The translations under genes and the position numbers were made by a program. From NCBI RefSeq assembly GCF_005080685.1, contig NZ_CP039371.1:744001-808000 (forward strand): 64,000 bases of DNA. Direction: 5' to 3'. The DNA comes from Pseudomonas putida. GTDB taxonomy: Bacteria; Pseudomonadota; Gammaproteobacteria; Pseudomonadales; Pseudomonadaceae. Positions 7,732 to 15,879 of this stretch are shown one piece after another (the first letter of the stretch is position 1; every line of letters begins with the position of its first letter). A model generated the notes under the pieces. It did not search any database. It was not told the origin of the DNA and saw only the letters and a list, made by a program, of their open reading frames with translations.

Positions 7732-8526
7732 CTATTGGCTGGATCGGCTATTTGTAGGGGGTGGTGTAGCAGTTGAAGAGCGATGTACATGGGCACCGGT
7801 TGGATCGGTGATTTGAATGACATTACCGTGCTGCCAGCCATCCGCCTGTGGATCTGCATCAGGAATACGAATGTCAGCCCGCTCAGCTTTGGTTTTTGCA
7901 GCATCCACACCCAGGCGCCGATTGCGCTGTTCGACCATCGCCGGGTCTGCCTGCCCATCTGCGGTAAAGCCCATCATCAACTGCGGCACACCCACTGGCA
8001 GCGCTTTGTCCTGATCGGTGTGCCAGGTATGCCATGTCTTCCCATAGGTATGCGCCAGGCGCTCCATCAGGGCATGCTCAGCAGGCGCAGGAATGCCTGG
8101 AGCGATCAGCTGCCCAGAAGAGACCTCGTAACCATGGCTGTGCCACATCGCCTTCTCTTTGGGTGGCAACCCGGCAAAAAGCTTCTCGTCGATGATGTAC
8201 TCGACGCCCATGATCTTCGCACCCTTGGTATTGCCGTCGAATATCACGCACTGAATGACATCCTCGTTGAGGATGGAGCAGTAATGGTGCGCTTCCATCT
8301 GCACGTCCGGATGGCCGTTGTAGAAGTGAAAGCCATCCAGGTAGGCATTGATGGCCTCAATGGGCGGCTTGGACTGCAGCGTCGCGGCGCCGGCTTCCAG
8401 CAGCTGGGTTTTAGCAGACTCGGGCCTGCCTGGTGTCTCCACAGGAGACTTCGTTTCGGGAGCGGAGCAGGCCCACAGCAGAGTGCAGGCGAGGGGAAGA
8501 GTTATCGTTTGGAATAGCTGTCGCAT
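7732..8526 (-). CDS. DUF1264/OBAP-family lipoprotein
   Basis: A 264-residue protein with a lipoprotein signal (lipobox-like LLWAC, Cys about residue 19), so probably anchored in a membrane on the periplasmic side. The mature part matches the DUF1264 family, bacterial relatives of plant oil-body-associated proteins: LDGFHFYNGHPDVQMEAHHYC, CVIFDGNTKGAKIMGVEYII, WHSHGYEVSSGQL and a late LMMGFTADGQ segment. Function in bacteria is unknown. The last 15 residues (rich in Ser, Thr and Pro) are low-complexity and may come from a 3' change. The neighbouring gene on the same strand (8772) is separated by a terminator-like hairpin. Confidence 0.8.
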   Translation of the reverse strand: MRQLFQTITLPLACTLLWACSAPETKSPVETPGRPESAKTQLLEAGAATLQSKPPIEAINAYLDGFHFYNGHPDVQMEAHHYCSILNEDVIQCVIFDGNTKGAKIMGVEYIIDEKLFAGLPPKEKAMWHSHGYEVSSGQLIAPGIPAPAEHALMERLAHTYGKTWHTWHTDQDKALPVGVPQLMMGFTADGQADPAMVEQRNRRLGVDAAKTKAERADIRIPDADPQADGWQHGNVIQITDPTGAHVHRSSTATPPPTNSRSSQ

Positions 8527-8621
8527 GAGAACGGCTCTGGCTGGTGTCCTTAGAGGACAGCCTTGGCCGATGAAGCGGACAGCCCAGCGGACGAATGGCC
8601 CGAGTCGATGAAGAATTTGCG

Positions 8622-8650
8622 GGCAAAAGAAAGCCCGCTGCTAGGCGGGC
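8622..8650 (-). terminator. rho-independent terminator downstream of the DUF421 gene
   Basis: Read on the minus strand, GCCCGC and GCGGGC form a 6-bp GC stem with a 6-base loop (8633-8650), followed at once by the T-rich run TTTCTTTT. It lies 120 bases past the DUF421 stop, as expected for that transcript. Confidence 0.6.
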
Positions 8651-8771
8651 AAGGGAGCTTCTATCACACGTAGGGATAGCTAACGTTCCCACACCGTATG
8701 TGAAAAGGACGTGAATACACGCGACGGTGAAGGCGCTGTCTGTCCAACCCCGCATTTAAAGTGGATTTAGT

Positions 8772-9464
8772 CTAGCGGTTGCGCACGGTATCCAATGCAG
8801 GTGACCAGACGTTATGTCCGCAGCGTTCACACACGACTGAGTCTTGAGCTTCATGGAAGGTTGGGAAGCCGCAGCTGACACAGCAGTGCAAGCCAGCGTT
8901 CGGCGGCGCCAGGTACTCTGGACGATGTTCGACTGGTAGCACCGACAGCCCTGGCCGGGTGTCATCTGGCCCATAGAAATACAGACTGATATCGCCATCG
9001 GTTTCCAATAGGCCGAGTCGAACCTGGCCGAGATGCTCCACTCCTTGTTGGCGCAGCTCCATGAAGAGCTCGTTGGACGAGATGTTCAAATTCCGCAGCG
9101 AATGGATCTCGTACATTCCGTCCTTTACGACCGTGATGGGCAACCCATCGATCCAGGCCTCGCATGTTCTGCTGCGCCTCATCATGTAGACAGTTCCGCG
9201 ATAGAGCAGCAAAAGCGTGAGGAAAACCAATGCGACCGGGAGGAGGGGTACATCTTCGTAAAAGGTAACATCGCCTGCGGCTGAGCCCAAGGTGAGGATC
9301 ACCACGAGCTCGAAACGGGACAGCTGCCTAATTCCGCGTCGACCACTGAATTTCAGAAAGAAGAATACGGCTAGAAACGCCGCTGAAACGCGGAGAGCGA
9401 CCTCTAGTAGAAAGGTCAGTGGGAACTCGCCAATGAGCATCCGCTGCAGGTCAAATGAAACCAT
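8772..9464 (-). CDS. DUF421 membrane protein with C-terminal zinc ribbon
   Basis: A 230-residue protein of the DUF421 (YetF/YcaP-like) family. Three N-terminal membrane helices (about residues 15-35, 48-64 and 70-88) are followed by the conserved cytoplasmic domain with LPITVVKDG, LRQQGVEHLGQVRLGLLETDG and SLYFYGPDD. The C-terminal 50 residues add a CCVSCG...CERCG tetrad, a zinc-ribbon-like tail seen in some Pseudomonas members. YetF-type proteins are linked to membrane and envelope stress, but the biochemical role is not settled. The frame is complete. Confidence 0.82.
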   Translation of the reverse strand: MVSFDLQRMLIGEFPLTFLLEVALRVSAAFLAVFFFLKFSGRRGIRQLSRFELVVILTLGSAAGDVTFYEDVPLLPVALVFLTLLLLYRGTVYMMRRSRTCEAWIDGLPITVVKDGMYEIHSLRNLNISSNELFMELRQQGVEHLGQVRLGLLETDGDISLYFYGPDDTRPGLSVLPVEHRPEYLAPPNAGLHCCVSCGFPTFHEAQDSVVCERCGHNVWSPALDTVRNR

Positions 9465-9604
9465 TTGCCGTAACCCATCCTTCGCAATCTCCTGTTACGG
9501 GTTGACCCGCATTTCGCGTTCTTGGTTCAGGGGTGGTGTCAGCGAGACACCTAATCTTGGTTGTTGCTAGGAAGCCAGGGAGGCTGGAGACTTGAATTGA
9601 CATG

Positions 9605-9640
9605 ATTGCCTTTGGCAATGATATGATTGCTAAAAGCAAG
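9605..9640 (+). promoter_or_regulatory. tandem MarR-type operators before the MarR-GNAT gene
   Basis: Two 15-bp inverted repeats, ATTGCC-TTT-GGCAAT (9605-9619) and ATTGCT-AAA-AGCAAG (9626-9640), share half-sites ATTGC/GCAA(T/G). They are exactly 21 bp apart, two helical turns, and end 15 bases before the start of the regulator gene. Confidence 0.65.
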
Positions 9641-9654
9641 CATTGAGACTGGTC

Positions 9655-10572
9655 ATGCATAACACCTTGCGGGAGCGCGCAGACGTCATCCGCTCATTCA
9701 ATCGTTTTTATACGCACCAGATGGGGTTGCTCGACGAACATCTGCTTCGATCAGAGTTTTCCCTAACTGAAGCTAGGATCCTATTTGAGCTTGGCGCAGG
9801 TCGCCCACTCACCAGCGTTGATCTTAGGAGTCACCTCAGCCTAGATGCTGGGTATATGAGCAGGGTAATAACAGGCCTGGAGAAACGTGGCCTGATTGAG
9901 AAGGTACGCTCTGACCAAGATGCTCGAGCTTACGAGATCCACCTGACCCATGAGGGACAGAGAACCCTGGCATCGCTTGAGGAGGTATCTCGAGACGCGG
10001 TGATGGCCCTAATTGAGCCTCTGTCCGAGCCCCAGCAGCGGCAACTGACTGAGGCAATGAAGCAAATTGAAGGGCTTCTTGGTAAAGCAGATCGCTCCTA
10101 CCTACTACGTGATCCCCAGCCTGGCGACATGGGGCTGGTCGTTCAGCAGCAGGCCGCACTCTACTCAGGTGAGTACGGTTGGAATTCTGAGTTCGAGGCC
10201 TTGGTGGCTGAGATCGTGGCGAAGTACCTCCGTGAATTCGACCCCACCCGCGAGCGTTGCTGGATCGCAGAGCAGAGCGGCCACGTGGTGGGATCAATTT
10301 TCGTCGTTCGGCACGACGAGAACACTGCCAAACTGAGGATGTTGTACGTCGACGCTCGTGCGAGAGGCCTGGGTATTGGTAAGCGCCTGGTTGATGAGAC
10401 ACTACGATTCGCTCGTCAGGCTGGTTACAAAAGGATGATCCTCTGGACGACCAGCAATCTCACGACCGCCCGTAAGCTCTATCAGGGGGCCGGTTTTGAG
10501 CTTATTGAAGAGGAGGAGGTCAACAGCTTCGGCAAAGATTTGATTAGCCAGACCTGGGCTCGCGATCTCTAG
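9655..10572 (+). CDS. bifunctional MarR transcriptional regulator / GNAT acetyltransferase
   Basis: A 305-residue fusion. Residues 1-140 form a MarR winged helix: LTEARILFELG, then a recognition segment SHLSLDAGYMSRVITGLEKRG and the wing VRSDQDARAYEIHLT. Residues about 150-300 are a GNAT domain, with acetyl-CoA motif A in MLYVDARARGLGIGKRLVD and motif B in TARKLYQGAGFELIEE. Such fusions are common in pseudomonads; the acceptor substrate is unknown. The ATG at 9655 was chosen over the TTG at 9643. Two tandem palindromes immediately upstream suggest negative autoregulation. Confidence 0.87.
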   Translation: MHNTLRERADVIRSFNRFYTHQMGLLDEHLLRSEFSLTEARILFELGAGRPLTSVDLRSHLSLDAGYMSRVITGLEKRGLIEKVRSDQDARAYEIHLTHEGQRTLASLEEVSRDAVMALIEPLSEPQQRQLTEAMKQIEGLLGKADRSYLLRDPQPGDMGLVVQQQAALYSGEYGWNSEFEALVAEIVAKYLREFDPTRERCWIAEQSGHVVGSIFVVRHDENTAKLRMLYVDARARGLGIGKRLVDETLRFARQAGYKRMILWTTSNLTTARKLYQGAGFELIEEEEVNSFGKDLISQTWARDL

Positions 10573-10624
10573 CTGTCTTCAGCTTGTCCGGGCTGCATTG
10601 ACCAACTGACGAGAAAACGCTTAA

Positions 10625-10640
10625 CTGTACGAATATACAG
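10625..10640 (+). promoter_or_regulatory. LexA (SOS) box of umuDC
   Basis: CTGT-ACGAATAT-ACAG matches the gammaproteobacterial LexA consensus CTGT-N8-ACAG exactly. It lies 17 bases before the umuD start, where bound LexA would block the promoter. Confidence 0.92.
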
Positions 10641-10656
10641 TATAGGCGTTTTCGTC

Positions 10657-11085
10657 ATGGTCACCATCCTCGGCCCCCTCGAACCAAGCGGTGCGGAACT
10701 CCCGCTCTTTGCCTTTCATGTCCCGGCAGGTTTTCCTTCGCCAGCAGCTGACCATCTCGAAAAACGCATTTCCTTGGATGAGCTGCTCGACGTCCGGGCG
10801 CCGCACATATACCTGGTGCGTGTTGAGGGCGACTCTATGATCGGTGCCGGCATTTACCCGGGCGACCTCGTGATAGTGGATCGCTCCATCGAGGCTGAGC
10901 CAGGCCACATTGTCATCGCCGCAGTGAACTGCGAACCGCTCTGCAAACGCCTTGCCCGTGACGGTAGTCAAGTGGTGCTTAAATCGGAGAATCCGCGCTA
11001 CCCATCAAGGTATCTGCTGGAGGGTGAAGAGCTTCAGGTATGGGGTGTTGTCACCTTTAGCGTGCGCAGTCATGACAAAGCCTGA
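10657..11085 (+). CDS. umuD: UmuD-like translesion polymerase V autoproteolytic subunit
   Basis: A 142-residue LexA/UmuD-type self-cleaving protein. The cleavage site is Ala24-Gly25 (VPAGFPSP), the nucleophile is Ser60 in EGDSMIGAGI and the general base is Lys97 in CEPLCKRL, the same numbers as in E. coli UmuD. After RecA-stimulated cleavage, UmuD' pairs with UmuC to form the error-prone polymerase. An exact SOS box precedes it, and its stop lies inside umuC (14-bp overlap), giving translational coupling. It may be a RulA-type accessory copy, which fits its place on an island. Confidence 0.92.
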   Translation: MVTILGPLEPSGAELPLFAFHVPAGFPSPAADHLEKRISLDELLDVRAPHIYLVRVEGDSMIGAGIYPGDLVIVDRSIEAEPGHIVIAAVNCEPLCKRLARDGSQVVLKSENPRYPSRYLLEGEELQVWGVVTFSVRSHDKA

Positions 11086-12352
11086 GCGAGTCTTCGCCCT
11101 CATCGACTGCAATAGCTTCTATGCCAGTTGCGAGCGCGTATTCCGCCTCGACATTCGCAACAAGCCGGTAGTGGTGTTGAGCAACAACGACGGCTGTGTA
11201 ATCGCTCGCTCAGCGGATGCCAAGCCTTTCGTGAAGATGGGTGAGCCGTACTTCCAGATAAAGGACAAGCTCCGTAAGCATGGCATCGTGGCGTGCTCGT
11301 CGAACTATGAGCTCTACGGCGACATGAGTGAGCGCGTCATGACTGTCATTGAGTCCATGGTGCCGGCAGCTGAGGTCTACAGTATCGACGAGGCCTTCGC
11401 TGAGCTCACGGGTATGTCTGGAGATCTAGAGCGGCTGGGCAGGCAGATTCGAGCCGAGGTATACCGGCGCACGGGCATCCCAGTCGGCGTCGGTATTGCC
11501 TCGACGAAGACCTTGGCGAAGCTAGCCAATCATGCTGCCAAAAAATGGCAGAGCCATACCGGTGGCGTTGTAGATCTGCGCGATGAAGTGAAGCGCAACT
11601 GGGTTCTCAAGAAATGCGATGCGGGAGACGTCTGGGGTATCGGTCGTCGCCTTTCCGCCCACCTGGCGGCAATGGATATCCGCACTGCTTGGGAGCTGGC
11701 CCATGCCGACGCCTGGTCGCTCAGAAAGCAGTTCAGCGTGGTAGTGGAGAAGACAGCCAGGGAGTTGGCCGGCACCGCCTGCCTCGAGCTGGACGAGCCT
11801 GACCCACCCAAAAAGGAGATCTGCTGCAGCCGCATGTTCGGTACCCGCCTCACCGAACTGGCCCCAATCAAGGAAGCGGTGGCCACCTACACGTCCAGGG
11901 CTGCCGAGAAGCTCCGTGCCCAGCAGTCACTTTGCAAACGACTACGGGTGAGCATCCGCACTGGCATGTTCAATCCGGAAGAGGCGAAATACGCCAACGG
12001 TGTCTTGGTCGAGCTACCGTATCCAACGGACGACACGCGTTTGCTGACAAAGGCAGCGCAGGAGGGCGTGGAGCGAATATTCCGTGAGGGTTTCCGCTAC
12101 AGCAAGGCAGAGGTGTTGCTGCTCGACCTCAGCCAGCCTAACGAGGTTACCGGTGACCTGTTCGCGGCAGCACAGCCGGTGGCGAGTGAGAAGCTGATGG
12201 GCGTGCTCGATGCGGTGAATGGCAGGTGGGGTAGGGGAACGATGCGGTTGGCTAGCGTGCCTGTAGATCCTAGCTGGGGTATGCGTCGAGAGATGATGAG
12301 CCAGAGCTTCACAACGCGTGTGGATGAGCTCTGGACGGTTTACTGCAAATAG
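11072..12352 (+). CDS. umuC: UmuC-like error-prone DNA polymerase (Y family)
   Basis: A 426-residue Y-family polymerase, catalytic subunit of polymerase V. Conserved features are the N-terminal ALIDCNSFYASCERVF with a metal-binding Asp, VVVLSNNDGCVIARS, and YSIDEAFAEL with the Asp-Glu catalytic pair. The helix-hairpin-helix region GDVWGIGRRLSAHL follows, and a little-finger domain leads into a C-terminal tail. The start at 11072 overlaps umuD by 14 bases and was chosen over an upstream in-frame ATG (10952) that would bury it in umuD. Transcribed with umuD under SOS control. Full length, no defects seen. Confidence 0.93.
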   Translation: MTKPERVFALIDCNSFYASCERVFRLDIRNKPVVVLSNNDGCVIARSADAKPFVKMGEPYFQIKDKLRKHGIVACSSNYELYGDMSERVMTVIESMVPAAEVYSIDEAFAELTGMSGDLERLGRQIRAEVYRRTGIPVGVGIASTKTLAKLANHAAKKWQSHTGGVVDLRDEVKRNWVLKKCDAGDVWGIGRRLSAHLAAMDIRTAWELAHADAWSLRKQFSVVVEKTARELAGTACLELDEPDPPKKEICCSRMFGTRLTELAPIKEAVATYTSRAAEKLRAQQSLCKRLRVSIRTGMFNPEEAKYANGVLVELPYPTDDTRLLTKAAQEGVERIFREGFRYSKAEVLLLDLSQPNEVTGDLFAAAQPVASEKLMGVLDAVNGRWGRGTMRLASVPVDPSWGMRREMMSQSFTTRVDELWTVYCK

Positions 12353-12406
12353 GGTGGTAGTACCTGAGCAAGGCCAGGGATTTCATTTCTCTGGCCCTGA
12401 TCAACC

Positions 12407-12751
12407 TCATCGGTTGTCTTCAGTCATGCCGCTATCTTCGTCTTGTACAGCTTGCGAAGCTTCGTTAAGGTCGCTCTGGTCATTGTCGGACTTTGGCCCA
12501 GTGGAATGGCCGCCCGTACCGCCTTGATGAACTGCACTGCCGGCTCCTTGTTGATCACCTTGGTGGTTGCCACTTAAGCCCTGGCCGCCTCCTTGGGATT
12601 CATGTTGCCGTTCCATGTTGGACTGGCCACCTGGCATCTGTCCGCCTCTTTGTCCTGGCTCAGATGGCCGGTGTGCATCGTTCTCGAAGCCATCGGGGTT
12701 GTTCTGAGTGCTGCCGCCTTGCTGGCCAGTCTTGTCTTGATCGTTTGTCAT
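12407..12751 (-). CDS. Gly/Gln-rich hydrophilic protein with a KGG-like repeat
   Basis: A 114-residue, strongly hydrophilic, low-complexity protein rich in Gly, Gln, Asn, Asp and Ser, with no hydrophobic core. Residues 12-38 (GGSTQNNPDGFEND...EPGQRGGQ) resemble the KGG/Con-10-type repeat GGxxNNPxxFENDxERAxExGRKGGQ found in stress-induced hydrophilins. The rest is a run of GGQ and GNHQG-like pieces. A GAGG-type ribosome site precedes the ATG at 12751. Disorder and the repeat type fit a desiccation or stationary-phase protein, which would suit this island. Low complexity makes homology claims weak. Confidence 0.6.
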   Translation of the reverse strand: MTNDQDKTGQQGGSTQNNPDGFENDAHRPSEPGQRGGQMPGGQSNMERQHESQGGGQGLSGNHQGDQQGAGSAVHQGGTGGHSTGPKSDNDQSDLNEASQAVQDEDSGMTEDNR

Positions 12752-12991
12752 GATCTCGCACCTCGTCGGTTCACACAGGGGAACCTGTGTTTATTTCGGA
12801 TGCTGGGCGGAATCGGCTGGATTCCTTTACTTCTGTATTAGCTGACAGAGGGCGCGAAAGGTCTCCAAGCGCAACGTATTGCACAATAAAGGTCGCTGCT
12901 ACGTGAATGATAAATTGCGAAGGAATGTCCGATGATGGCATTTGGCCTGGTTGCGAGATAAGCTCGGGCTTCAGATTATTCAAGGAAGACT

Positions 12992-13360
12992 ATGAACAGG
13001 TTCATTGCTGTCATTGGGATGTGCTTCTTGCTCGGTGCATGCGCCACGTCCCACTACACCGCTGGGCGCGACTTCCCATCGGCGGGTGTAGCGAGCATCA
13101 CCAAAGGAAAGACCACGACAACGGAGCTGAAAAATATGTTCGGTGAGCCATACACGAAGAGTGCTGTGAGCGAGACCGATGAGAAGTGGATCTACACGTA
13201 CACTTCTGGCTCTGCCCATGCGCAGAGCTATGTTGTGACGATGAAGGTCACCACCACCGGTACGCAGAAGACGTTGGATGTGCTCATCCGCGATGATGTA
13301 GTCATCAACTACACATTCAGCGAAGGGCCCGCTCCTGGTAGCAGTACAGCCACCTATTGA
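12992..13360 (+). CDS. SmpA/BamE-like small lipoprotein
   Basis: A 122-residue lipoprotein with signal peptide and lipobox LLGAC (Cys17). The mature part has ITKGKTTTTELKNMFGEPYTK, the start of the SmpA/OmlA (BamE-like) fold in which a helix leads into MFGxP, followed by beta strands ending in INYTFSEG. BamE itself is an outer-membrane assembly factor, but this short accessory paralogue has no assigned role. AAGGAAG lies before the ATG. It is followed 16 bases later by the DUF3800 gene on the same strand. Confidence 0.75.
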   Translation: MNRFIAVIGMCFLLGACATSHYTAGRDFPSAGVASITKGKTTTTELKNMFGEPYTKSAVSETDEKWIYTYTSGSAHAQSYVVTMKVTTTGTQKTLDVLIRDDVVINYTFSEGPAPGSSTATY

Positions 13361-13376
13361 TGAGGGAGGCACCTGA

Positions 13377-14552
13377 TTGGACAGAACGTATGCCTTTGTT
13401 GATGAGTCAGGTAACTCTGACCTAGACACATCCAAGGCTGGGAGCTCTGGCTTCTTTGTGGTTTGCTCCATCCTTGTGGCTGAGAAAGACCTGCAGGCCG
13501 CCTACCAGCGTGCCGAGGAGCTTCGGCGGCAGCACTTCCAGACAGGCGAAATCAAGTCCAGTAAGGTGCGTGCGAAGGATGCTCAACGACGCGTTCGTAT
13601 CCTTACCGACCTGGCGAAGCTTCCGATCAAGCTCTATTTCGTGGTGGTGGAAAAGGAGCGCATCTACAAAGATGGGGGCCTGCAATTCAAAACCTCATTC
13701 GTAAAGCATATCAACGGATTGCTCTACAGCCGGCTTTTCAGGAACTGCCGCAATCTACAGATGACAGTGGATGAGCATGGCGGAGTTGAGTTCCAGCAGA
13801 GTCTGAAGGCCTACGTACAAGATCGCTACGTCGATGATCTCTTCGGGGATGACCATGCGTTCCAGACGAAATCCAGCAAGGATGATGTCCTGATTCAGGT
13901 CGCTGATTTCTTCGCGGGGTCTGTAGCCCAGATCTATGAGGAGAAGACTGTTGGCGATATTGCTGAGGTCTATAAAACGATCCTTCGCGAGCAGACCCTC
14001 GGCCTTCTGGAGTGGCCACCCAAGTTCAATTCGCTGCTTGCTCCGCCGATGGATGAGTCCAGCTACGCGGACTACCAGGTGCATCAGGAAGCTCTCCGGC
14101 AAGCAGAACTTTTCGTCGAAAAGGCCGGCCAACACCCGGACGAGGACGAGCGTCTACAGGTCAGCATCCTGGATTACCTGAGATTTCAGAGTGAGTTCGT
14201 CACGAAGGATTACATCCCTACAGCCGCGATCTTGGCCCATCTCGGTGACAAAGGCTTTGGCGATCTCTCCGAGCAGCGGGTCAGATCAAGTGGTATTGCG
14301 AAGCTGCGGGACGCCGATGTCATCATCACAAGTACGTCCAAAGGCTACAAAATCCCGCAGACAAGAGCCGACATCAATGACTTTTTGGAGATGGCATCTG
14401 GCGTGGTCGTGCCATTGCTTGAGCGTGTCAAAAAGGCCCGTGAGGTCTATAAGCTGAGTAGTCGTGGTGAGTACGATATCATCAAGGTGTCCAGGCTTAT
14501 GGATCTGGAGAAGCTCCTATCCTCACTTGATGCCTTCGCCCCAGACAAATGA
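13377..14552 (+). CDS. DUF3800 domain protein
   Basis: A 391-residue protein whose N-terminal 220 residues are a DUF3800 domain, a predicted RNase H-like fold nuclease family. It has FVDESGNSD at the start (the D-E pair), then KSSKVRAKDAQRRV, a VDEHGG segment and VLIQVADFFAGSVAQ, carrying the late Asp. The C-terminal 170 residues are unassigned and contain LQVSILDYLRFQSEFV and a winged-helix-like stretch RSSGIAKLRDADVII. Start is TTG at 13377, supported by GGGAGG 7 bases upstream; no in-frame ATG gives as complete a domain. DUF3800 proteins are frequent on mobile islands and sometimes near defence genes. Confidence 0.8.
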   Translation: MDRTYAFVDESGNSDLDTSKAGSSGFFVVCSILVAEKDLQAAYQRAEELRRQHFQTGEIKSSKVRAKDAQRRVRILTDLAKLPIKLYFVVVEKERIYKDGGLQFKTSFVKHINGLLYSRLFRNCRNLQMTVDEHGGVEFQQSLKAYVQDRYVDDLFGDDHAFQTKSSKDDVLIQVADFFAGSVAQIYEEKTVGDIAEVYKTILREQTLGLLEWPPKFNSLLAPPMDESSYADYQVHQEALRQAELFVEKAGQHPDEDERLQVSILDYLRFQSEFVTKDYIPTAAILAHLGDKGFGDLSEQRVRSSGIAKLRDADVIITSTSKGYKIPQTRADINDFLEMASGVVVPLLERVKKAREVYKLSSRGEYDIIKVSRLMDLEKLLSSLDAFAPDK

Positions 14553-14703
14553 TTGATAAGGCCATGCATAATTTCCTTGTCTCGAGAAGTTTCCAGGCTA
14601 GTTAAACCGAACGAAGATCCAGCACCAACGTCCTATTAAAGGACATCGCTCGCGGGATGCTTTAGGATGTTCCGCCTGTTTCCCTTAACTTTGAGGATCG
14701 AAT

Positions 14704-15072
14704 ATGTCTCGTCTGGCAGAGTTTCGTCAGCTTGAACAGCAACTCGCAGCACAACTCGCAGAGCTGGAAGCGCTGAAAGGTAGCTCCGAACTGCAGAAAG
14801 AAATCGAATTTGAAACCAAGCTTCGTGACCTGCTTAACAAGTACGGCTACAGCTTGCGCGACATCATCAACATCCTCGATCCGCAGGCCAGCCGCCGCAC
14901 CGCTGCTCCTGCTGCAGCTGAAAAGGCCCCGCGTCGTGCGCGGCAGGTGAAGCAGTACAAGAACCCGCACAACGGCGAAATCATCGAGACCAAGGGCGGC
15001 AATCACAAGCTGCTCAAAGAATGGAAAGCCGAGTACGGCTCTGATGTGGTGGAAGGCTGGCTCGCCCAGTAA
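14704..15072 (+). CDS. MvaT/MvaU-family H-NS-like xenogeneic silencer paralogue
   Basis: A 122-residue member of the MvaT family, the pseudomonad analogue of H-NS. The N-terminal half is a coiled-coil oligomerisation domain (SRLAEFRQLEQQLAAQLAELEAL...). A linker rich in Ala and Arg follows, then the C-terminal DNA-binding domain with the family signature KYKNPHNGEIIETKGGNHK-like block and LKEWKAEYG. Such proteins bind AT-rich DNA and silence foreign genes. An island-borne copy may moderate expression of the island itself. A perfect terminator follows 22 bases after the stop. Confidence 0.9.
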   Translation: MSRLAEFRQLEQQLAAQLAELEALKGSSELQKEIEFETKLRDLLNKYGYSLRDIINILDPQASRRTAAPAAAEKAPRRARQVKQYKNPHNGEIIETKGGNHKLLKEWKAEYGSDVVEGWLAQ

Positions 15073-15094
15073 CGCGCTCCACAGGTGGTTTGCT

Positions 15095-15118
15095 AAAGCC
15101 CCCTCACGGGGGCTTTTT
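15095..15118 (+). terminator. rho-independent terminator after the MvaT-family gene
   Basis: AAAGCCCCC and GGGGGCTTT form a perfect 9-bp stem with a TCAC loop, followed by more T residues. Confidence 0.92.
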
Positions 15119-15257
15119 CTATTGTGATGCTGTCAGGTGATACACCTGAGCGACTCATCACCCCCAGCGAAGGCCTGCCTCGTTCCAGCAACTGATCTGG
15201 TCTCATCGCAGGCGCATTTCGTCCGCAGTACCTATGCAGCCAGACATTTTCCGAATA

Positions 15258-15273
15258 CTGTATGCACATACAG
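15258..15273 (+). promoter_or_regulatory. second LexA (SOS) box
   Basis: CTGT-ATGCACAT-ACAG is an exact CTGT-N8-ACAG LexA site. It lies 17 bases before the ATG at 15291, the same spacing as the umuD box. Confidence 0.88.
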
Positions 15274-15290
15274 TAATAGGGAGTGCCGCC

Positions 15291-15521
15291 ATGACAGGCA
15301 CCAATCTGCCCGTAATGTCGATCCAAGAGTGGCGGCAGCTACTCAACGACACCGAGGCCCTGCTTCTCGCACCTAAGAAACATCACAGGGAGCTTCTGCA
15401 TCACGCATATGCGCTACGTGATACGCATGCCGTAGACTCAGGAACCTTGGCTGACATGTTGGAGCTCGCCGACGAAGCATTGATGTACGCCCATTCCGTC
15501 CAGGCTGATCAGCATTGGTAG
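15291..15521 (+). CDS. SOS-controlled small protein of unknown function
   Basis: A 76-residue protein starting MTGTNLPVMSIQEWRQLL. It is predicted to be all helical, with acidic C-terminal LADMLELADEALMYAHSV and no membrane segment or known domain. The ATG at 15291 was chosen because GGGAG lies just upstream and an exact LexA box ends 17 bases before it. The longer in-frame start (15234) would overlap that box. A second small gene follows 62 bases later on the same strand and may be co-induced. Position and control suggest a DNA-damage role for the island, but no function can be read. Confidence 0.7.
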   Translation: MTGTNLPVMSIQEWRQLLNDTEALLLAPKKHHRELLHHAYALRDTHAVDSGTLADMLELADEALMYAHSVQADQHW

Positions 15522-15583
15522 GCTAAACACAAGCCTTGATGGCATCGCGTCGTGTGGGATCGCTATGGCGAAAGGGAGGGATC

Positions 15584-15793
15584 ATGAAAAGAGATCTGAG
15601 CAAGGTGCTCATGCCCGACCATCCGCTGTACACCGAGGCTGTGGAGGCGCTGAAGGTTTACCATCAGGCCCAGGCTGATGGAGTCGTGGGGATTGAGCTC
15701 GAGCGTCTGCGGTTGATGGCTGAGCATCGTTTTCAGGCTGTCACCGACTACCAGTTGCATGCTCTTGGCGGGCCCGCTGAAAAAGATCATTAA
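15584..15793 (+). CDS. small helical protein, intact member of a local paralogue pair
   Basis: A 69-residue protein (MKRDLSKVLMPDHPLY...) behind the strong site AGGGAGGG. It is helical and charged, with ELERLRLMAEHRFQAVTDYQL at the centre. A homologous gene lies at 17418, where the matching segment is VERLRLEADHLYQTVIDYQL, interrupted by an in-frame stop. No known domain was recognised. It may share a transcript with the SOS-boxed gene 62 bases upstream. Confidence 0.65.
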   Translation: MKRDLSKVLMPDHPLYTEAVEALKVYHQAQADGVVGIELERLRLMAEHRFQAVTDYQLHALGGPAEKDH

Positions 15794-15879
15794 CAGATGG
15801 CCTACCTGAGACTGATCTCCTGCAGCAAAGTGCAGAATTTGCCTTTTGCTCGCGGCTCAGCGGCAACTTGGAGAAAGGC

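Noticed and set aside
12771..12983. 70-codon minus-strand frame upstream of the small lipoprotein
   Set aside because: No ribosome site, no conserved pattern, and it would overlap the likely lipoprotein promoter.
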